A model generated the notes under the pieces. It saw only the letters and a program-made list of their open reading frames with translations. It was not told where the DNA came from and did not search any database. From Conexibacter sp. DBS9H8 (GTDB taxonomy: Bacteria > Actinomycetota > Thermoleophilia > Solirubrobacterales > Solirubrobacteraceae): a stretch of 64,000 bases of DNA. Where the stretch lies: assembly GCF_023330685.1 (NCBI RefSeq), contig NZ_CP097128.1, positions 1,922,001-1,986,000 of the forward strand. The letters are read 5' to 3'. Shown piece by piece: positions 1-8,145 of this stretch (positions within the stretch are counted from its first letter, which is position 1; the number at the start of each line of letters is the position of its first letter). Both the position numbers and the translations under genes were made by a program.

Positions 1-2
1 TG

Positions 3-119
3 CGGTTCGCCGAGGCGCCGGTGAAGGGTATGTCTGTCCTCAAGTACGATCCCGACGGCATGGCGGCGCACAGCTACCGACAGCTCGCCAAGGAGGTCCT
101 GTCCGATGTCCAACGCTAA
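3..119 (+). CDS. ParA/MinD-family ATPase, C-terminal fragment
   Basis: This is the last 38 codons of a gene that starts before the window. The peptide contains 'YDPDG' and '[10 protein letters not shown]', the usual ending of ParA/Soj/MinD-type deviant Walker ATPases, where a conserved Tyr-Asp-Pro is followed by an amphipathic helix. These proteins place plasmids, chromosomes or the division ring. The gene overlaps ftsZ by 14 nt and the ftsZ ribosome-binding site lies inside it, so the two are translationally coupled. The Walker motifs are outside the window, so the subfamily (Soj-like or MinD-like) cannot be decided. Confidence 0.6.
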   Translation, partial: RFAEAPVKGMSVLKYDPDGMAAHSYRQLAKEVLSDVQR

Positions 120-1665
120 GCGGGCGAGCATGCGCGAGGGACCGCTCTCCCAGCTGTTCCGCAAGACCGCCGATGATGCGGGTGAGGCCGAGGGCCAGCC
201 CGCGCTGCCGGGAACCGAGGTGCCGCGAGCCCTGTCCGCGGGGCCTCAGGCCCCCGCCCCGCCCGGGGCCGAGACCCGTCCGCTGCCCCACCCGGCCCTC
301 GTCGAATCCGCGACCGTTGAGTCGACGTTCGCCCGGCCGGCGGTGCCGACCCCCCAGGAGCGCCTCCGCCACGCCTTCTCCTCCGAGCTGCCCGACGACC
401 TGATGGCGGGTCCGGGACGCCCGACGCCCGCGGCGCCGGCCGCTGCCGTCCCGCCCGCCCGGGTGACGCCACCCGCGCCGGCGGCACCGGCCGCCGTGGC
501 GGCTCCCGCCCACGACCCCTACGCCCACCACGGCATGACCGAGCACTTCTCGGCGCCGCGCCCGGTCGGCAGCCCGGTGCTCCGGGTCGTCGGGGTCGGC
601 GGTGCCGGCGTCAACGCCGTCAACCGGATGATCGAGGCGCAGGTGCACGGGGTCGAGTTCATCGCGATCAACACCGACCTGCAGTCCCTGCAGCAGTCCG
701 CCGCCGACCAGACGCTGCATATCGGCGACTCGATCACCCGCGGGCTGGGCTCGGGTGCCAACCCCGAACTGGGCCGTCAGGCCGCGCGCGAGGACTATGA
801 CCGGATCAAGGCGATCCTGCGCGGCTCGGACATGGTCTTCGTCGCCGCCGGGGCCGGTGGCGGCACCGGGACCGGTGCCGCCCCGATCGTCGCTCAGATC
901 GCCCGTGAACTCGGGGCGCTCACCGTCGGCATCGTCACCCGCCCGTTCCAGTTCGAGGGCAGTCGCCGGCGCGACCAGGCCGAGGCGGGGATCGAGGCGC
1001 TCGCCGCCGAGGTCGACACCCTCATCGTCGTTCCGAACAACCGGCTCCTGTCCGTGCTCGACCGGCGCACCTCCATGGTCGAGGCCTTCCGTGTCGCCGA
1101 TGACGTCCTCCGTCAGGGGGTGCAGGGGATCTCCGATCTCGTCACCCTGCCCGGGCTGATCAACCTCGACTTCGCGGACGTCCGCACGGTGATGACCGAT
1201 GCCGGCAACGCCCTGCTCGGCATCGGCATGGGAACCGGCGAGGAGCGCGCGATCCAGGCGGCCCAGGCGGCGGTCTCCAGTCCGCTGCTGGAGACGAGCA
1301 TGGAGGGTGCCCGCAGCATCCTGCTCTCGATCACCGGCGGCAGCGACATCTCCCTGTGGGAGGTCAACGAGGCGGCCAAGACCGTCGCGGAGGCCGCGCA
1401 CCCGGACGCGAACATCATCTTCGGCGCGATGGTCGATGAGAGTCTCGGTGACGATCAGGTGTGGGTGACCGTCGTCGCCACCCGCTACGGCGAGCCGCGA
1501 CCCCGGGCGATCGACCGTCCGCTCGAGCGGGCCTCAGAGCGGGTGTCCGCCGCCCGCGAGCGGGCGGCCGAACGGCCTGACCGGATCCGCCTCAGCGACC
1601 GGCGGGAGCGGCCCCGCAGCTCCGGCCAGGAGCTCGAGATCCCCGAGTTCATGCCGCGCCGCTAG
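106..1665 (+). CDS. ftsZ: Cell division protein FtsZ with long N-terminal extension
   Basis: Tubulin-like GTPase that polymerises at midcell to form the division ring. The conserved core begins near residue 158 ('VVGVGGAG'). The tubulin signature GGGTGTG is at residues 251-257, the T7 loop is 'NLDFADV', and the protein ends in '[10 protein letters not shown]', the C-terminal peptide that binds SepF or FtsA-like partners. At 519 aa it is much longer than the usual 350-420 aa because about 155 Pro/Ala-rich residues precede the core; these begin with a less biased stretch, '[13 protein letters not shown]'. The start is supported by a perfect AAGGAGGT at 90-97, 8 nt upstream. An internal ATG at 535 would give a normal-length protein but lacks an obvious ribosome-binding site. 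The gene overlaps the upstream ParA/MinD-type gene. Confidence 0.97.
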   Translation: MSNAKRASMREGPLSQLFRKTADDAGEAEGQPALPGTEVPRALSAGPQAPAPPGAETRPLPHPALVESATVESTFARPAVPTPQERLRHAFSSELPDDLMAGPGRPTPAAPAAAVPPARVTPPAPAAPAAVAAPAHDPYAHHGMTEHFSAPRPVGSPVLRVVGVGGAGVNAVNRMIEAQVHGVEFIAINTDLQSLQQSAADQTLHIGDSITRGLGSGANPELGRQAAREDYDRIKAILRGSDMVFVAAGAGGGTGTGAAPIVAQIARELGALTVGIVTRPFQFEGSRRRDQAEAGIEALAAEVDTLIVVPNNRLLSVLDRRTSMVEAFRVADDVLRQGVQGISDLVTLPGLINLDFADVRTVMTDAGNALLGIGMGTGEERAIQAAQAAVSSPLLETSMEGARSILLSITGGSDISLWEVNEAAKTVAEAAHPDANIIFGAMVDESLGDDQVWVTVVATRYGEPRPRAIDRPLERASERVSAARERAAERPDRIRLSDRRERPRSSGQELEIPEFMPRR

Positions 1666-1680
1666 CGGCGCGGCCGCTTT
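1665..1680. terminator. Short hairpin between convergent ftsZ and Lon-domain genes
   Basis: GCGGC-GCG-GCCGC is a perfect 5-bp stem followed by TTT, in the 14-nt gap between two convergent genes. It is a plausible but weak bidirectional terminator. Confidence 0.3.
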
Positions 1681-2312
1681 CAGCCGAAGCGGACCTTGCC
1701 GTTGGAACGGGCCCGGGTCTGAGCGAGGTCGATGAAGTCGAGCCGCTTGATCGCGGCCCGGAACAGGCGCAGGGCGAGGTTGAGCCGGCGGTTCTCCGAC
1801 CGCAACTCGAGCAGGCCCTGCTTGGCCTCGAGCCCGAACTCGACGGTCGCGACCATCGCGTAGGCGCTCATCGCCGCGAGTTCGCCCGCCTCCAGCTCAC
1901 GGCCGGTCGCCCGCTCCACGAGCTCGCGGTAGGCTGAGCGCGCCTCCGCGGCGAGGGCGAGATCGGGTGTCTCGGGCGTGTCGGTAAGGACGGCCACCAC
2001 CCCCGAGGGGTAGGGGAGGTGGCTCTGGCGTTCGATCACCTCGATCGGCTCGACGCCCCGGGCGAGGATGTTCATGCGACCGTCCGGGAGCTGTTCGAGC
2101 ACCTCCTCGACCCGGCAGGCACAGCCGACGCGGTGCAGTTCGTCCTCGGCGAGCCAGACGATCCCGAACGGGCGATCCTCGGCGACGCAGAGCCCGATCA
2201 TCGTCTTGTACCGCTCCTCGAAGATGTGCAGCGGGACCGCCTCGGCGGGGACGGTCACGAGCCCGAGCGGGAACAGCGGAAACTCAGGTTCGACGCGCCC
2301 AGAGGTGGTCAT
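1680..2312 (-). CDS. Lon N-terminal (substrate-binding) domain protein
   Basis: A 210-aa stand-alone LON substrate-binding domain (PF02190 type). The N-terminus 'FPLFPLGLVTVPAEAVPLHI' plus 'FEERYKTMI' is the family hallmark. No ATPase or protease domain is present. Stand-alone LON-domain proteins are widespread and mostly uncharacterised. The chosen ATG at 2312 puts the conserved motif about 10 residues from the start; the open frame continues upstream into the methyltransferase gene but with no family similarity. It lies 13 nt downstream of that methyltransferase and is probably in the same operon. Confidence 0.85.
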   Translation of the reverse strand: MTTSGRVEPEFPLFPLGLVTVPAEAVPLHIFEERYKTMIGLCVAEDRPFGIVWLAEDELHRVGCACRVEEVLEQLPDGRMNILARGVEPIEVIERQSHLPYPSGVVAVLTDTPETPDLALAAEARSAYRELVERATGRELEAGELAAMSAYAMVATVEFGLEAKQGLLELRSENRRLNLALRLFRAAIKRLDFIDLAQTRARSNGKVRFG

Positions 2313-2325
2313 CGCGCGCGGGAGC

Positions 2326-3255
2326 TCATGCGTCGGGGCGCTGGGCACTGAGCAGCAGGTTGTAGAACAGCCACGGCGGTAACCGCGGCTCGAGGGCGAC
2401 CCGATCGACGCGCTGCAGCGCGAGGTATCCGTGGAAGGCATACTGGCGCCAGAGCATCGGCACCTGAGCCGGGTCGGCGTGGGTCTCCAGCACCCGGTTG
2501 AACCACCCGAACCAGTTGGCGAGCAGCTCCTCTCCGCGCACGGTCACCGCCGAGAACCCCGCCCGGCGCGCCATCCGCGAGAGGTCCTGGGGCATGAAGG
2601 CGTGGATGTCGACGAACGCCTCGAGGCTGTGGTCGTGCACGTGGTCGGGATCGGGGTCACTCTGGGGGGGTGGCGGTGGCGCGCCGACCGCCCGGCGCCA
2701 GATCGGCCCGAGCACGCCGGCGGTCCGCTTGGGAACCTGTGCGATCCGATCGCCGACCCGGGAGGGCTCGCCGGCGAACAGGATCCGCCCGCCCGGTCGC
2801 AGCACCCGGTGAAACTCGCTGAAGGAACGGTGCAGATCGGGGAGGTGGTGGAGGACCGCATGCCCGAGAACGAGGTCGAAGGAGGCGTCGGCGAAGGGGA
2901 GCGACTCCGCGTCCGCCCGGGTCGCCGAGACCGCGCCGAGACCGAGGCGGCCGGCGTTGGCGTTGAGGACCTCGACCATGCCGGGGGAGATGTCGGTGCA
3001 GACGAGCTCGTCGATCACGCCCGCCTGCTTGAGGTTGAGGCTGAAGTAGCCGGTCCCGGCTCCGATCTCCAGCGCCCGCCCGAACCCCTGGCTCAGCACC
3101 GCCGGCGTGAACACCTTGGCGACCTTGCTGACCACCTGGCGCTGGCCGACCTCACCGAAATCGATGCCCCATTTGGCGTCATATCCGGCGGCGGCGACGT
3201 CGTGGTAGCGGGTGTTGACATCACGGATCTCGTCGGGGGAGAGGACTGTCATCAC
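2326..3255 (-). CDS. Class I SAM-dependent methyltransferase
   Basis: Rossmann-fold methyltransferase of about 309 aa. Motif I is 'ALEIGAGTGY' (about residues 61-70), the acidic residue of motif II is in 'VCTDISPGM', and the post-I segment is 'VLHHLPDLHRSFSEFHRVLRPGG'. The substrate cannot be read from the sequence. The start is GTG at 3255, because a TAATGT box lies exactly 6 nt upstream (leaderless); the ATG immediately after it is the alternative. It is divergent from another methyltransferase with only 27 nt between them, and it precedes the Lon-domain gene. Confidence 0.9.
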   Translation of the reverse strand: MMTVLSPDEIRDVNTRYHDVAAAGYDAKWGIDFGEVGQRQVVSKVAKVFTPAVLSQGFGRALEIGAGTGYFSLNLKQAGVIDELVCTDISPGMVEVLNANAGRLGLGAVSATRADAESLPFADASFDLVLGHAVLHHLPDLHRSFSEFHRVLRPGGRILFAGEPSRVGDRIAQVPKRTAGVLGPIWRRAVGAPPPPPQSDPDPDHVHDHSLEAFVDIHAFMPQDLSRMARRAGFSAVTVRGEELLANWFGWFNRVLETHADPAQVPMLWRQYAFHGYLALQRVDRVALEPRLPPWLFYNLLLSAQRPDA

Positions 3256-3261
3256 CGCCGC

Positions 3262-3271
3262 ACATTACCCT
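3262..3271. promoter_or_regulatory. Overlapping divergent -10 boxes
   Basis: On the minus strand TAATGT (3262-3267) lies 6 nt before the GTG start at 3255. On the plus strand TACCCT (3266-3271) lies 11 nt before the ATG at 3283. The two boxes overlap, so the divergent methyltransferase genes probably compete for polymerase. No experimental start sites are known to me. Confidence 0.45.
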
Positions 3272-3282
3272 GTCGCCTGGCC

Positions 3283-4053
3283 ATGAGCGCGCCCACGATC
3301 TACCTCCAGGAGAACCAGTCGGCCGGCGTTCCGCCGCTGTCGCTCACCGGCGAGCGGACGCTGCCCGACGTCCCGGCGGAGAACTACTGGTACCGGCGCC
3401 ACCTTGCCGTCTACGCGTGGATCGCCCGTCGCGTCGGCGGCCAGCGGGTCCTCGACATGGCCTGCGGGGAGGGGTACGGATCGAGCGTGCTCGCCGGGAC
3501 CGCGGCGAGCGTCGTCGGGGTCGACGCCAACCCCGAGGCTCACGAGCACGCCCGGTTGCGCTATCGCGCCGCGTCGCTGCGCTTCGAGCGCGGGCTCGTG
3601 GAGACCTACGGTCGCCCCGGCAGCTTCGACGCCGTCGTGTTCTTACAGACGATCGAGCACGTGCAGGATCCCGCCGCCGTGCTCGGCCACTTCCGGCGCC
3701 TGCTCGCGCCCGGCGGGGTCGCCTACATCTCCACCCCGAACCTGCTCACCCTCGCCCCCGCCGGTGCGGAAAAGTCCGACAACCCGTGGCACATCAAGGA
3801 GTACCGGGCCGACGAGTTCGCCGAGCTGTGCCGGGGGGTGTTCGCCTCCGTCGAGCTGCTCGGCCTCTTCCACGCCCGCAAGCTCGCCGTGCACGAGCGG
3901 GCCCTCGCCCTCGGCTGGGACCGGATCCATCCCCGGCTCGGTCTCACCAAGCCCTTCTACGACCGGTTCACCCCGGCGATCGCCGCCACCGACTTCCGCC
4001 TCGCGCCCGGGCGCCTCGATCACGCGCTCGACTTTCTCGCGATCTGTCGCTGA
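3283..4053 (+). CDS. SAM-dependent methyltransferase (Rv3030-like)
   Basis: A 256-aa class I methyltransferase. The N-terminal signature 'LTGERTLP' followed by 'ENYWYRRHLAVY' precedes motif I 'VLDMACGEGYG' (about residues 56-66). This head-plus-motif arrangement is what I recall of M. tuberculosis Rv3030, a methyltransferase linked to methylglucose lipopolysaccharide synthesis. As in mycobacteria, the next gene (3 nt downstream) encodes a GH57 branching enzyme, so a role in methylating a cytosolic alpha-glucan is a reasonable inference. The exact methylated position is unknown. Confidence 0.9.
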   Translation: MSAPTIYLQENQSAGVPPLSLTGERTLPDVPAENYWYRRHLAVYAWIARRVGGQRVLDMACGEGYGSSVLAGTAASVVGVDANPEAHEHARLRYRAASLRFERGLVETYGRPGSFDAVVFLQTIEHVQDPAAVLGHFRRLLAPGGVAYISTPNLLTLAPAGAEKSDNPWHIKEYRADEFAELCRGVFASVELLGLFHARKLAVHERALALGWDRIHPRLGLTKPFYDRFTPAIAATDFRLAPGRLDHALDFLAICR

Positions 4054-4056
4054 ACC

Positions 4057-5412
4057 ATGCCGGCCCGAACCTCTCAGTCCGCGGGGGTGCTCGCGATCGT
4101 CCTGCACACCCACATGCCCTACGTCGAGGGGTTCGGAACCTGGCCGTTCGGGGAGGAGTGGCTGTGGGAGGCGATCGCCACAAGCTACCTGCCGCTGCTG
4201 GAGGTCCTCGACCCGCGGGTCACCCTGTCCCTCACTCCCGTCCTCGCCGATCAGCTCGAGGCGGCGGGCGCGATCGGGCGCGCCCAGCGGTTCCTCGACG
4301 AGACCCGCGAGGCCTCCCACGCTCTCGATCTCGAGCACTACGCCGAGGAGCCGGCTGCGCTCCGCGCCCTCGAGCGCTCGCGCGATGACTACCGCACCGC
4401 CTCCGTCCGGCTCGCGTCCCTCACCGCCGAGGGCGGACTGCTCGGTGCCCTCGCCGGCCGTTCGGCGTGGACGAGCAGCGCGACCCACGCGATCCTCCCG
4501 TTGCTCGCTCTCGACGACAGCGTCACCCTCCAGCTCGAGCTCGGCGTCGGCGCCCACCGCCGCCGCAGCGGGGACTGGGACGGTGGGTTCTGGCTGCCCG
4601 AGTGCGCCTATGCGCCGTGGCTCAACGGACATCTCGAGTCCGCCGGCGTGCACCACTGCTGTGTGCAGTGGCCGGGCGTCGACCCCGGCCGTCCGCTCGC
4701 CACCGCCGAGGGGCCGTGGCTGTGGCCGGTCGACCGCACGATCATCGATCTCGTCTGGGGAGAGACCGGATACCCGAGCGCGCCCGAGTACCGGGCGCGG
4801 GGCCGGCTCACCCCGCGCCACCATCGGATCTGGGCCAACGACGGCACCGTCTATGACCCCGACCGGGCCGCCGCCGCAGCCGCCCGCGACGGCGTCCGCT
4901 TCGTCGCCGCCGTCTGCGCGCGCGTGGCCGAGGGCGGAATCTGCACCCTCGCCCTCGACACCGAGCTGCTCGGTCACTGGTGGTGTGAGGGTCCGCAGTG
5001 GCTGGCGGCCGTGCTCGCCGAGGCCGACCGCGTCGGCCTCGGGATCCTCCGCCCCGAGCAGATCGACGTGGCGCCCGGGCGCGCCCCGGAACCGTCGGCG
5101 GTCCCCGCCGTCTCCTGGGGGGAGGGCGGTGACCTTCGCACCTGGTCAAGCGGCCCGGCGGCGGACCTGGCTTTCCGGCTCAGGTCCGCCGAGCTGCGCG
5201 CCTTCGCCGCGCCGGGGCGACCCTCTCCACGGGCGCTGCGGGAGCTGCTCGCCGCCCAGGCCTCGGACTGGACGTTCCTCGCCTACCGCGGCTGGGCGGG
5301 CGACTATCCGCGCGAGCGCCTCCACGGGCACCTGCGCGGCCTCGCCGACGCGCTCACGGGCCGGCTCACCGAGCCCGCCCTCGCGAACCTCGCCCCAGAC
5401 CTCGACCGCTGA
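4057..5412 (+). CDS. GH57 family 1,4-alpha-glucan branching enzyme-like protein
   Basis: Glycoside hydrolase family 57 protein of 451 aa with the N-terminal 'LHTHMPYVEGFG' motif typical of the branching-enzyme (Rv3031-like) branch. The catalytic nucleophile is predicted to be Glu182 in 'FWLPECAYAP', and the acid/base Asp301 in 'ALDTELLGHWW'. Such enzymes cut and transfer alpha-1,4 glucan chains to form alpha-1,6 branches. It is tightly coupled to the upstream methyltransferase. It is followed, in the opposite direction, by a hexapeptide acyltransferase that may act on the same glucan. Confidence 0.9.
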   Translation: MPARTSQSAGVLAIVLHTHMPYVEGFGTWPFGEEWLWEAIATSYLPLLEVLDPRVTLSLTPVLADQLEAAGAIGRAQRFLDETREASHALDLEHYAEEPAALRALERSRDDYRTASVRLASLTAEGGLLGALAGRSAWTSSATHAILPLLALDDSVTLQLELGVGAHRRRSGDWDGGFWLPECAYAPWLNGHLESAGVHHCCVQWPGVDPGRPLATAEGPWLWPVDRTIIDLVWGETGYPSAPEYRARGRLTPRHHRIWANDGTVYDPDRAAAAAARDGVRFVAAVCARVAEGGICTLALDTELLGHWWCEGPQWLAAVLAEADRVGLGILRPEQIDVAPGRAPEPSAVPAVSWGEGGDLRTWSSGPAADLAFRLRSAELRAFAAPGRPSPRALRELLAAQASDWTFLAYRGWAGDYPRERLHGHLRGLADALTGRLTEPALANLAPDLDR

Positions 5413-5417
5413 GCGGC

Positions 5418-5456
5418 CGCGCCCGCCGGGTGGCGCCAATCGTTGGCGCGGGCGCG
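5418..5456. terminator. GC-rich bidirectional hairpin between convergent genes
   Basis: CGCGCCCGC (5418-5426) pairs perfectly with GCGGGCGCG (5448-5456). Inside it a competing stem GCGCCAA-TCG-TTGGCGC (5433-5449) can form. There is no U-tract. Its position between convergent stop codons supports a terminator role. Confidence 0.5.
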
Positions 5457-5457
5457 C

Positions 5458-6330
5458 TCAGCCCCAGCGGAAGGTCTGGGGCGCGTCCCGGAGGCGGATG
5501 ACCCGGGCGGGTACGCCGCCGGCGACGGCGTTGTCGGGGATGTCATGGGTGACAACCGCGGAGGTGCCGATCACCGCGTTGTCGCCGACGCGGACGCCGC
5601 GCAGGAGGCAGGCACCGTAGCCGATCCAGACGTTGTGGCCGACGTGGACGTCGCGCTTGTAGATCCCCTGCTCCCGGATCGGCCGCTCGGTGTCGACCAT
5701 CCCGTGGTCGAAGTCGATCATCATCGTCCGGTCGGCGATGATGCACTCGCGCCCGATCCGGATGTGCTGGTAGCAGGAGAGGGTGCACTCCTGGCCGAGG
5801 ACGGACTTGGCGCCGATCTCGATCACGCCCTCATGGGCGCGCACCTTCGTCCCGTGCCCGAGCCACGACCAGCGGCCCATGATCACCTTTGCCTCCGGTC
5901 CGATCTCGAGGTGGACGCCGGGCAGGACGAAGCAGAGCCCATCCGTCACGAAGCGGCCGCGATAGCGGAGCTTCAGCCACGCCCAGCGGGCGATCAGCGG
6001 CACGTAGGCCCAGCGGAGCATCCGGTGGTGGCGGGCAAAGCGCCAGAACGCGATCGGGTTGTGGCGCAGCGGCGGCGGCGCCTCACGGAGGGGAAGGGGC
6101 ACCGAGGCGGGTGGGGCGGCGAGGGCCGGCGGTGGGGGGGAGGCTGGCGCTGGCCCGGCGGGCGCAGGCGGTACGGGTGGTGTGGTCAGGGCCGAGGCGC
6201 GGTCGCCGTCCGCGGCGAGGACCTGCGGCGGCTCCCCCTCGATCGTGTCGTGGCGCGGCACGCGCAGATCGTAGTCCGCAGGCCGGGCCGCCGGCTCGCT
6301 CGGGTCCGGCCTGCGGCCGTCATCGACCAC
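5458..6330 (-). CDS. Hexapeptide (left-handed beta-helix) acyltransferase
   Basis: The C-terminal 200 residues are a left-handed beta-helix acyltransferase with repeated I/V-G-x-x motifs ('HVGHNVWIG', 'RVGDNAVIG', 'NAVAGGVPARVI') and 'DFDHGMVDTERPI' near the likely active site. The region around 'REQGIYK' resembles my recollection of M. tuberculosis Rv3034c, an acyltransferase of methylglucose lipopolysaccharide synthesis. The N-terminal 90 residues are Pro/Ala-rich. The start is uncertain: GTG at 6330 was chosen because it avoids the divergent gene at 6364; the open frame extends further but into low-quality sequence. It converges on the GH57 gene. Confidence 0.82.
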   Translation of the reverse strand: MVDDGRRPDPSEPAARPADYDLRVPRHDTIEGEPPQVLAADGDRASALTTPPVPPAPAGPAPASPPPPALAAPPASVPLPLREAPPPLRHNPIAFWRFARHHRMLRWAYVPLIARWAWLKLRYRGRFVTDGLCFVLPGVHLEIGPEAKVIMGRWSWLGHGTKVRAHEGVIEIGAKSVLGQECTLSCYQHIRIGRECIIADRTMMIDFDHGMVDTERPIREQGIYKRDVHVGHNVWIGYGACLLRGVRVGDNAVIGTSAVVTHDIPDNAVAGGVPARVIRLRDAPQTFRWG

Positions 6331-6351
6331 TGCCCGCCGGCGCTCTGGAAG

Positions 6352-6357
6352 TAGGAT
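6352..6357 (+). promoter_or_regulatory. -10 box of a leaderless promoter (SCP2-like gene)
   Basis: TAGGAT ends 6 nt before the GTG at 6364 and no ribosome-binding site is visible. The same geometry recurs before several genes in this window. Confidence 0.5.
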
Positions 6358-6363
6358 CGGGGC

Positions 6364-6792
6364 GTGGGCAGCGGCCATCTCAGCGGGCATCTGCCGCCCC
6401 CCGTCGTGCTCGGCGATCTCGGGGAGGGCGGCCTCGCCCCCGCGATCGCGGCGATCGTCGAACGCGGAGTGCAACGCCGTCCTGATCGGGCCAACCGGCT
6501 CAGCCTTGAGCTCGAGATCCGGGTCCTCGGGCCCCACCCCCCGACCCGCGTCTGCTTCCGTGCGGGGGAGGTCCTCGTGGAAGACGGTGCGGCTGAGAAT
6601 CCGGCGGTCGTCCTCGAGGGAACGCTCGCCGACCTCGTCGCGGTGATCGCCAGTCCGGTCACGCTCGCCGGCCTGCCGAGCCCGGCCACGCCGCGCGGGC
6701 GCGCCGCCCTGACCAAGCTCGCCACCCGTCGCGTGCGGGTCGAGGGGCCGCTCTGGCTCCGCCGCGAGCTCCTCGCGCTCCTGCGGATCTGA
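6364..6792 (+). CDS. Small protein, possible SCP2 sterol-carrier domain
   Basis: A 142-aa protein with no signal peptide. The C-terminal half alternates hydrophobic and charged residues in a way that resembles SCP2-type lipid-binding domains: 'EGTLADLVAVI' followed by a segment ending 'RRVRVEGPLWLRREL'. The family assignment is tentative. It is placed between a lipid-linked acyltransferase and a thiolase, which suits a hydrophobic-ligand carrier. The start is GTG with a leaderless-type -10 box. The frame on the opposite strand is also open here, but it lacks recognisable domains. Confidence 0.55.
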   Translation: MGSGHLSGHLPPPVVLGDLGEGGLAPAIAAIVERGVQRRPDRANRLSLELEIRVLGPHPPTRVCFRAGEVLVEDGAAENPAVVLEGTLADLVAVIASPVTLAGLPSPATPRGRAALTKLATRRVRVEGPLWLRRELLALLRI

Positions 6793-6899
6793 CCGTGCGG
6801 GCCCGGCCCGTCGCCGCCTCGAGCCTGCCGGGCGGCCCGGCGTCGCTCCGACGCGCACGGCCGGTGCCGGGGGCGGGACGGCGGCGGGCCCCCAGGCCC

Positions 6900-6905
6900 T
6901 ACGAT
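6900..6905 (+). promoter_or_regulatory. Candidate -10 box for the thiolase gene
   Basis: TACGAT lies 46 nt upstream of the thiolase ATG in a 159-nt gap that is otherwise extremely GC-rich. No good -35 is seen. A weak GGGAG follows about 14 nt before the start codon. Confidence 0.35.
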
Positions 6906-6951
6906 TGGGCTCCCTCGTCCCGTACCGACCCCTGGGAGCTGACCACCCACA

Positions 6952-8136
6952 ATGCCCAAGACAGTGATCCTCTCAGCCGCGCGTACGCCGTTTGGCAAGC
7001 TCGGCGGCAGCCTCGCGAGCCTCGATGCGACCGACCTCGGAGCCGTGGCGATCAGGGCGGCGCTCGAACGTGCCCAGGTCGCGCCGGACCAGGTGGATCA
7101 CGTCGTGATGGGGCAGGTCATTCAGGCCGGGCAGGGCCAGATCCCCAGCCGTCAATCTCAGATCAAGGCGGGGATCCCGAAGGAGGTCTCCTCCGAGACG
7201 ATCAACAAGGTGTGCGCGTCGAGCATCCGCGCGGTCGGGATGATCGATCAGGCGATCCGGGCCGGAGACGTCACCGTCGGGGTCGCCGGCGGTCAGGAAT
7301 CGATGTCGAACGGCCCCTACCTTCTGCCCGGGGCGCGCTTCGGGTTCCGTCTCGGCGACGTCACGGCGCTCGATGCGACCCAGCATGACGGTCTCACCAA
7401 CCCGTTCAGCCACAAGGCGATGTTCGTCGAGGCGACCGAGGTCGGCGACCAGCTCGAGCTGACCCGCCCGGAGCTCGACCAGTGGGCGCTGCGCTCGCAC
7501 ACCCGCGCCTTTGCGGCGATCGACGCCGGCAAGTTCGCCGAGGAGATCGCGCCGGTGACGATCAGCTCCCGCAAGGGCGACACCGTCGTCGATCAGGATG
7601 AGGCGCCGCGCCGCGACACGACGCTGGAGAGGCTTGCCGCCCTCCCCGGCCTCGTCGGTCGTGAGGCGAGTCACACGGCCGGGAACGCGCCGGGCATCAA
7701 CGACGGCGCGTCCGCGCTCGTGCTCGCCTCCGAGGAGTGGGCAGGTGAGCACTCGGCCCCGGTACTTGCGACGATCCTCGGCCAGGCCCAGGCGGCCGAT
7801 GACTTCCCGATGCTCGCACGGACGCCGGCGCTCGCCTCCCGGAAGCTGCTCGACAAGCTCGGACTGAGCGTCGAGGAGATCGACCTGTGGGAGATCAACG
7901 AGGCGTTCGCCTCGGTCGCGATCAACACTGTGCGGATGCTCGGGATCGACCCCGAGCGGGTCAACGTCAACGGCGGCGCGGTCGCCCTCGGGCACCCGAT
8001 CGGCGCCTCCGGAGGCCGGATCATCGGCACCCTCACCCTCGAGCTCCAGCGCCGCGGCGGTGGCCTCGGCATCGCCACCCTCTGCTCCGGCGGCGGGCAG
8101 GGCGACGCGATCCTGATCCAGGTCCCCGGCCGCTGA
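6952..8136 (+). CDS. Acetyl-CoA acetyltransferase (thiolase)
   Basis: Biosynthetic or degradative thiolase of 394 aa that interconverts two acetyl-CoA with acetoacetyl-CoA, or cleaves 3-ketoacyl-CoA. The nucleophile is Cys88 in 'NKVCASSIRA'. The catalytic His348 is in 'GHPIGASGG' and the second Cys378 in 'CSGGGQGDA', so all active residues are present and at the usual spacing. It lies upstream of a HAD phosphatase and the ETF genes, which suggests fatty-acid or short-chain acyl-CoA oxidation. Chain-length preference cannot be read from the sequence. Confidence 0.96.
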   Translation: MPKTVILSAARTPFGKLGGSLASLDATDLGAVAIRAALERAQVAPDQVDHVVMGQVIQAGQGQIPSRQSQIKAGIPKEVSSETINKVCASSIRAVGMIDQAIRAGDVTVGVAGGQESMSNGPYLLPGARFGFRLGDVTALDATQHDGLTNPFSHKAMFVEATEVGDQLELTRPELDQWALRSHTRAFAAIDAGKFAEEIAPVTISSRKGDTVVDQDEAPRRDTTLERLAALPGLVGREASHTAGNAPGINDGASALVLASEEWAGEHSAPVLATILGQAQAADDFPMLARTPALASRKLLDKLGLSVEEIDLWEINEAFASVAINTVRMLGIDPERVNVNGGAVALGHPIGASGGRIIGTLTLELQRRGGGLGIATLCSGGGQGDAILIQVPGR

Positions 8137-8145
8137 ACGGGCGTC

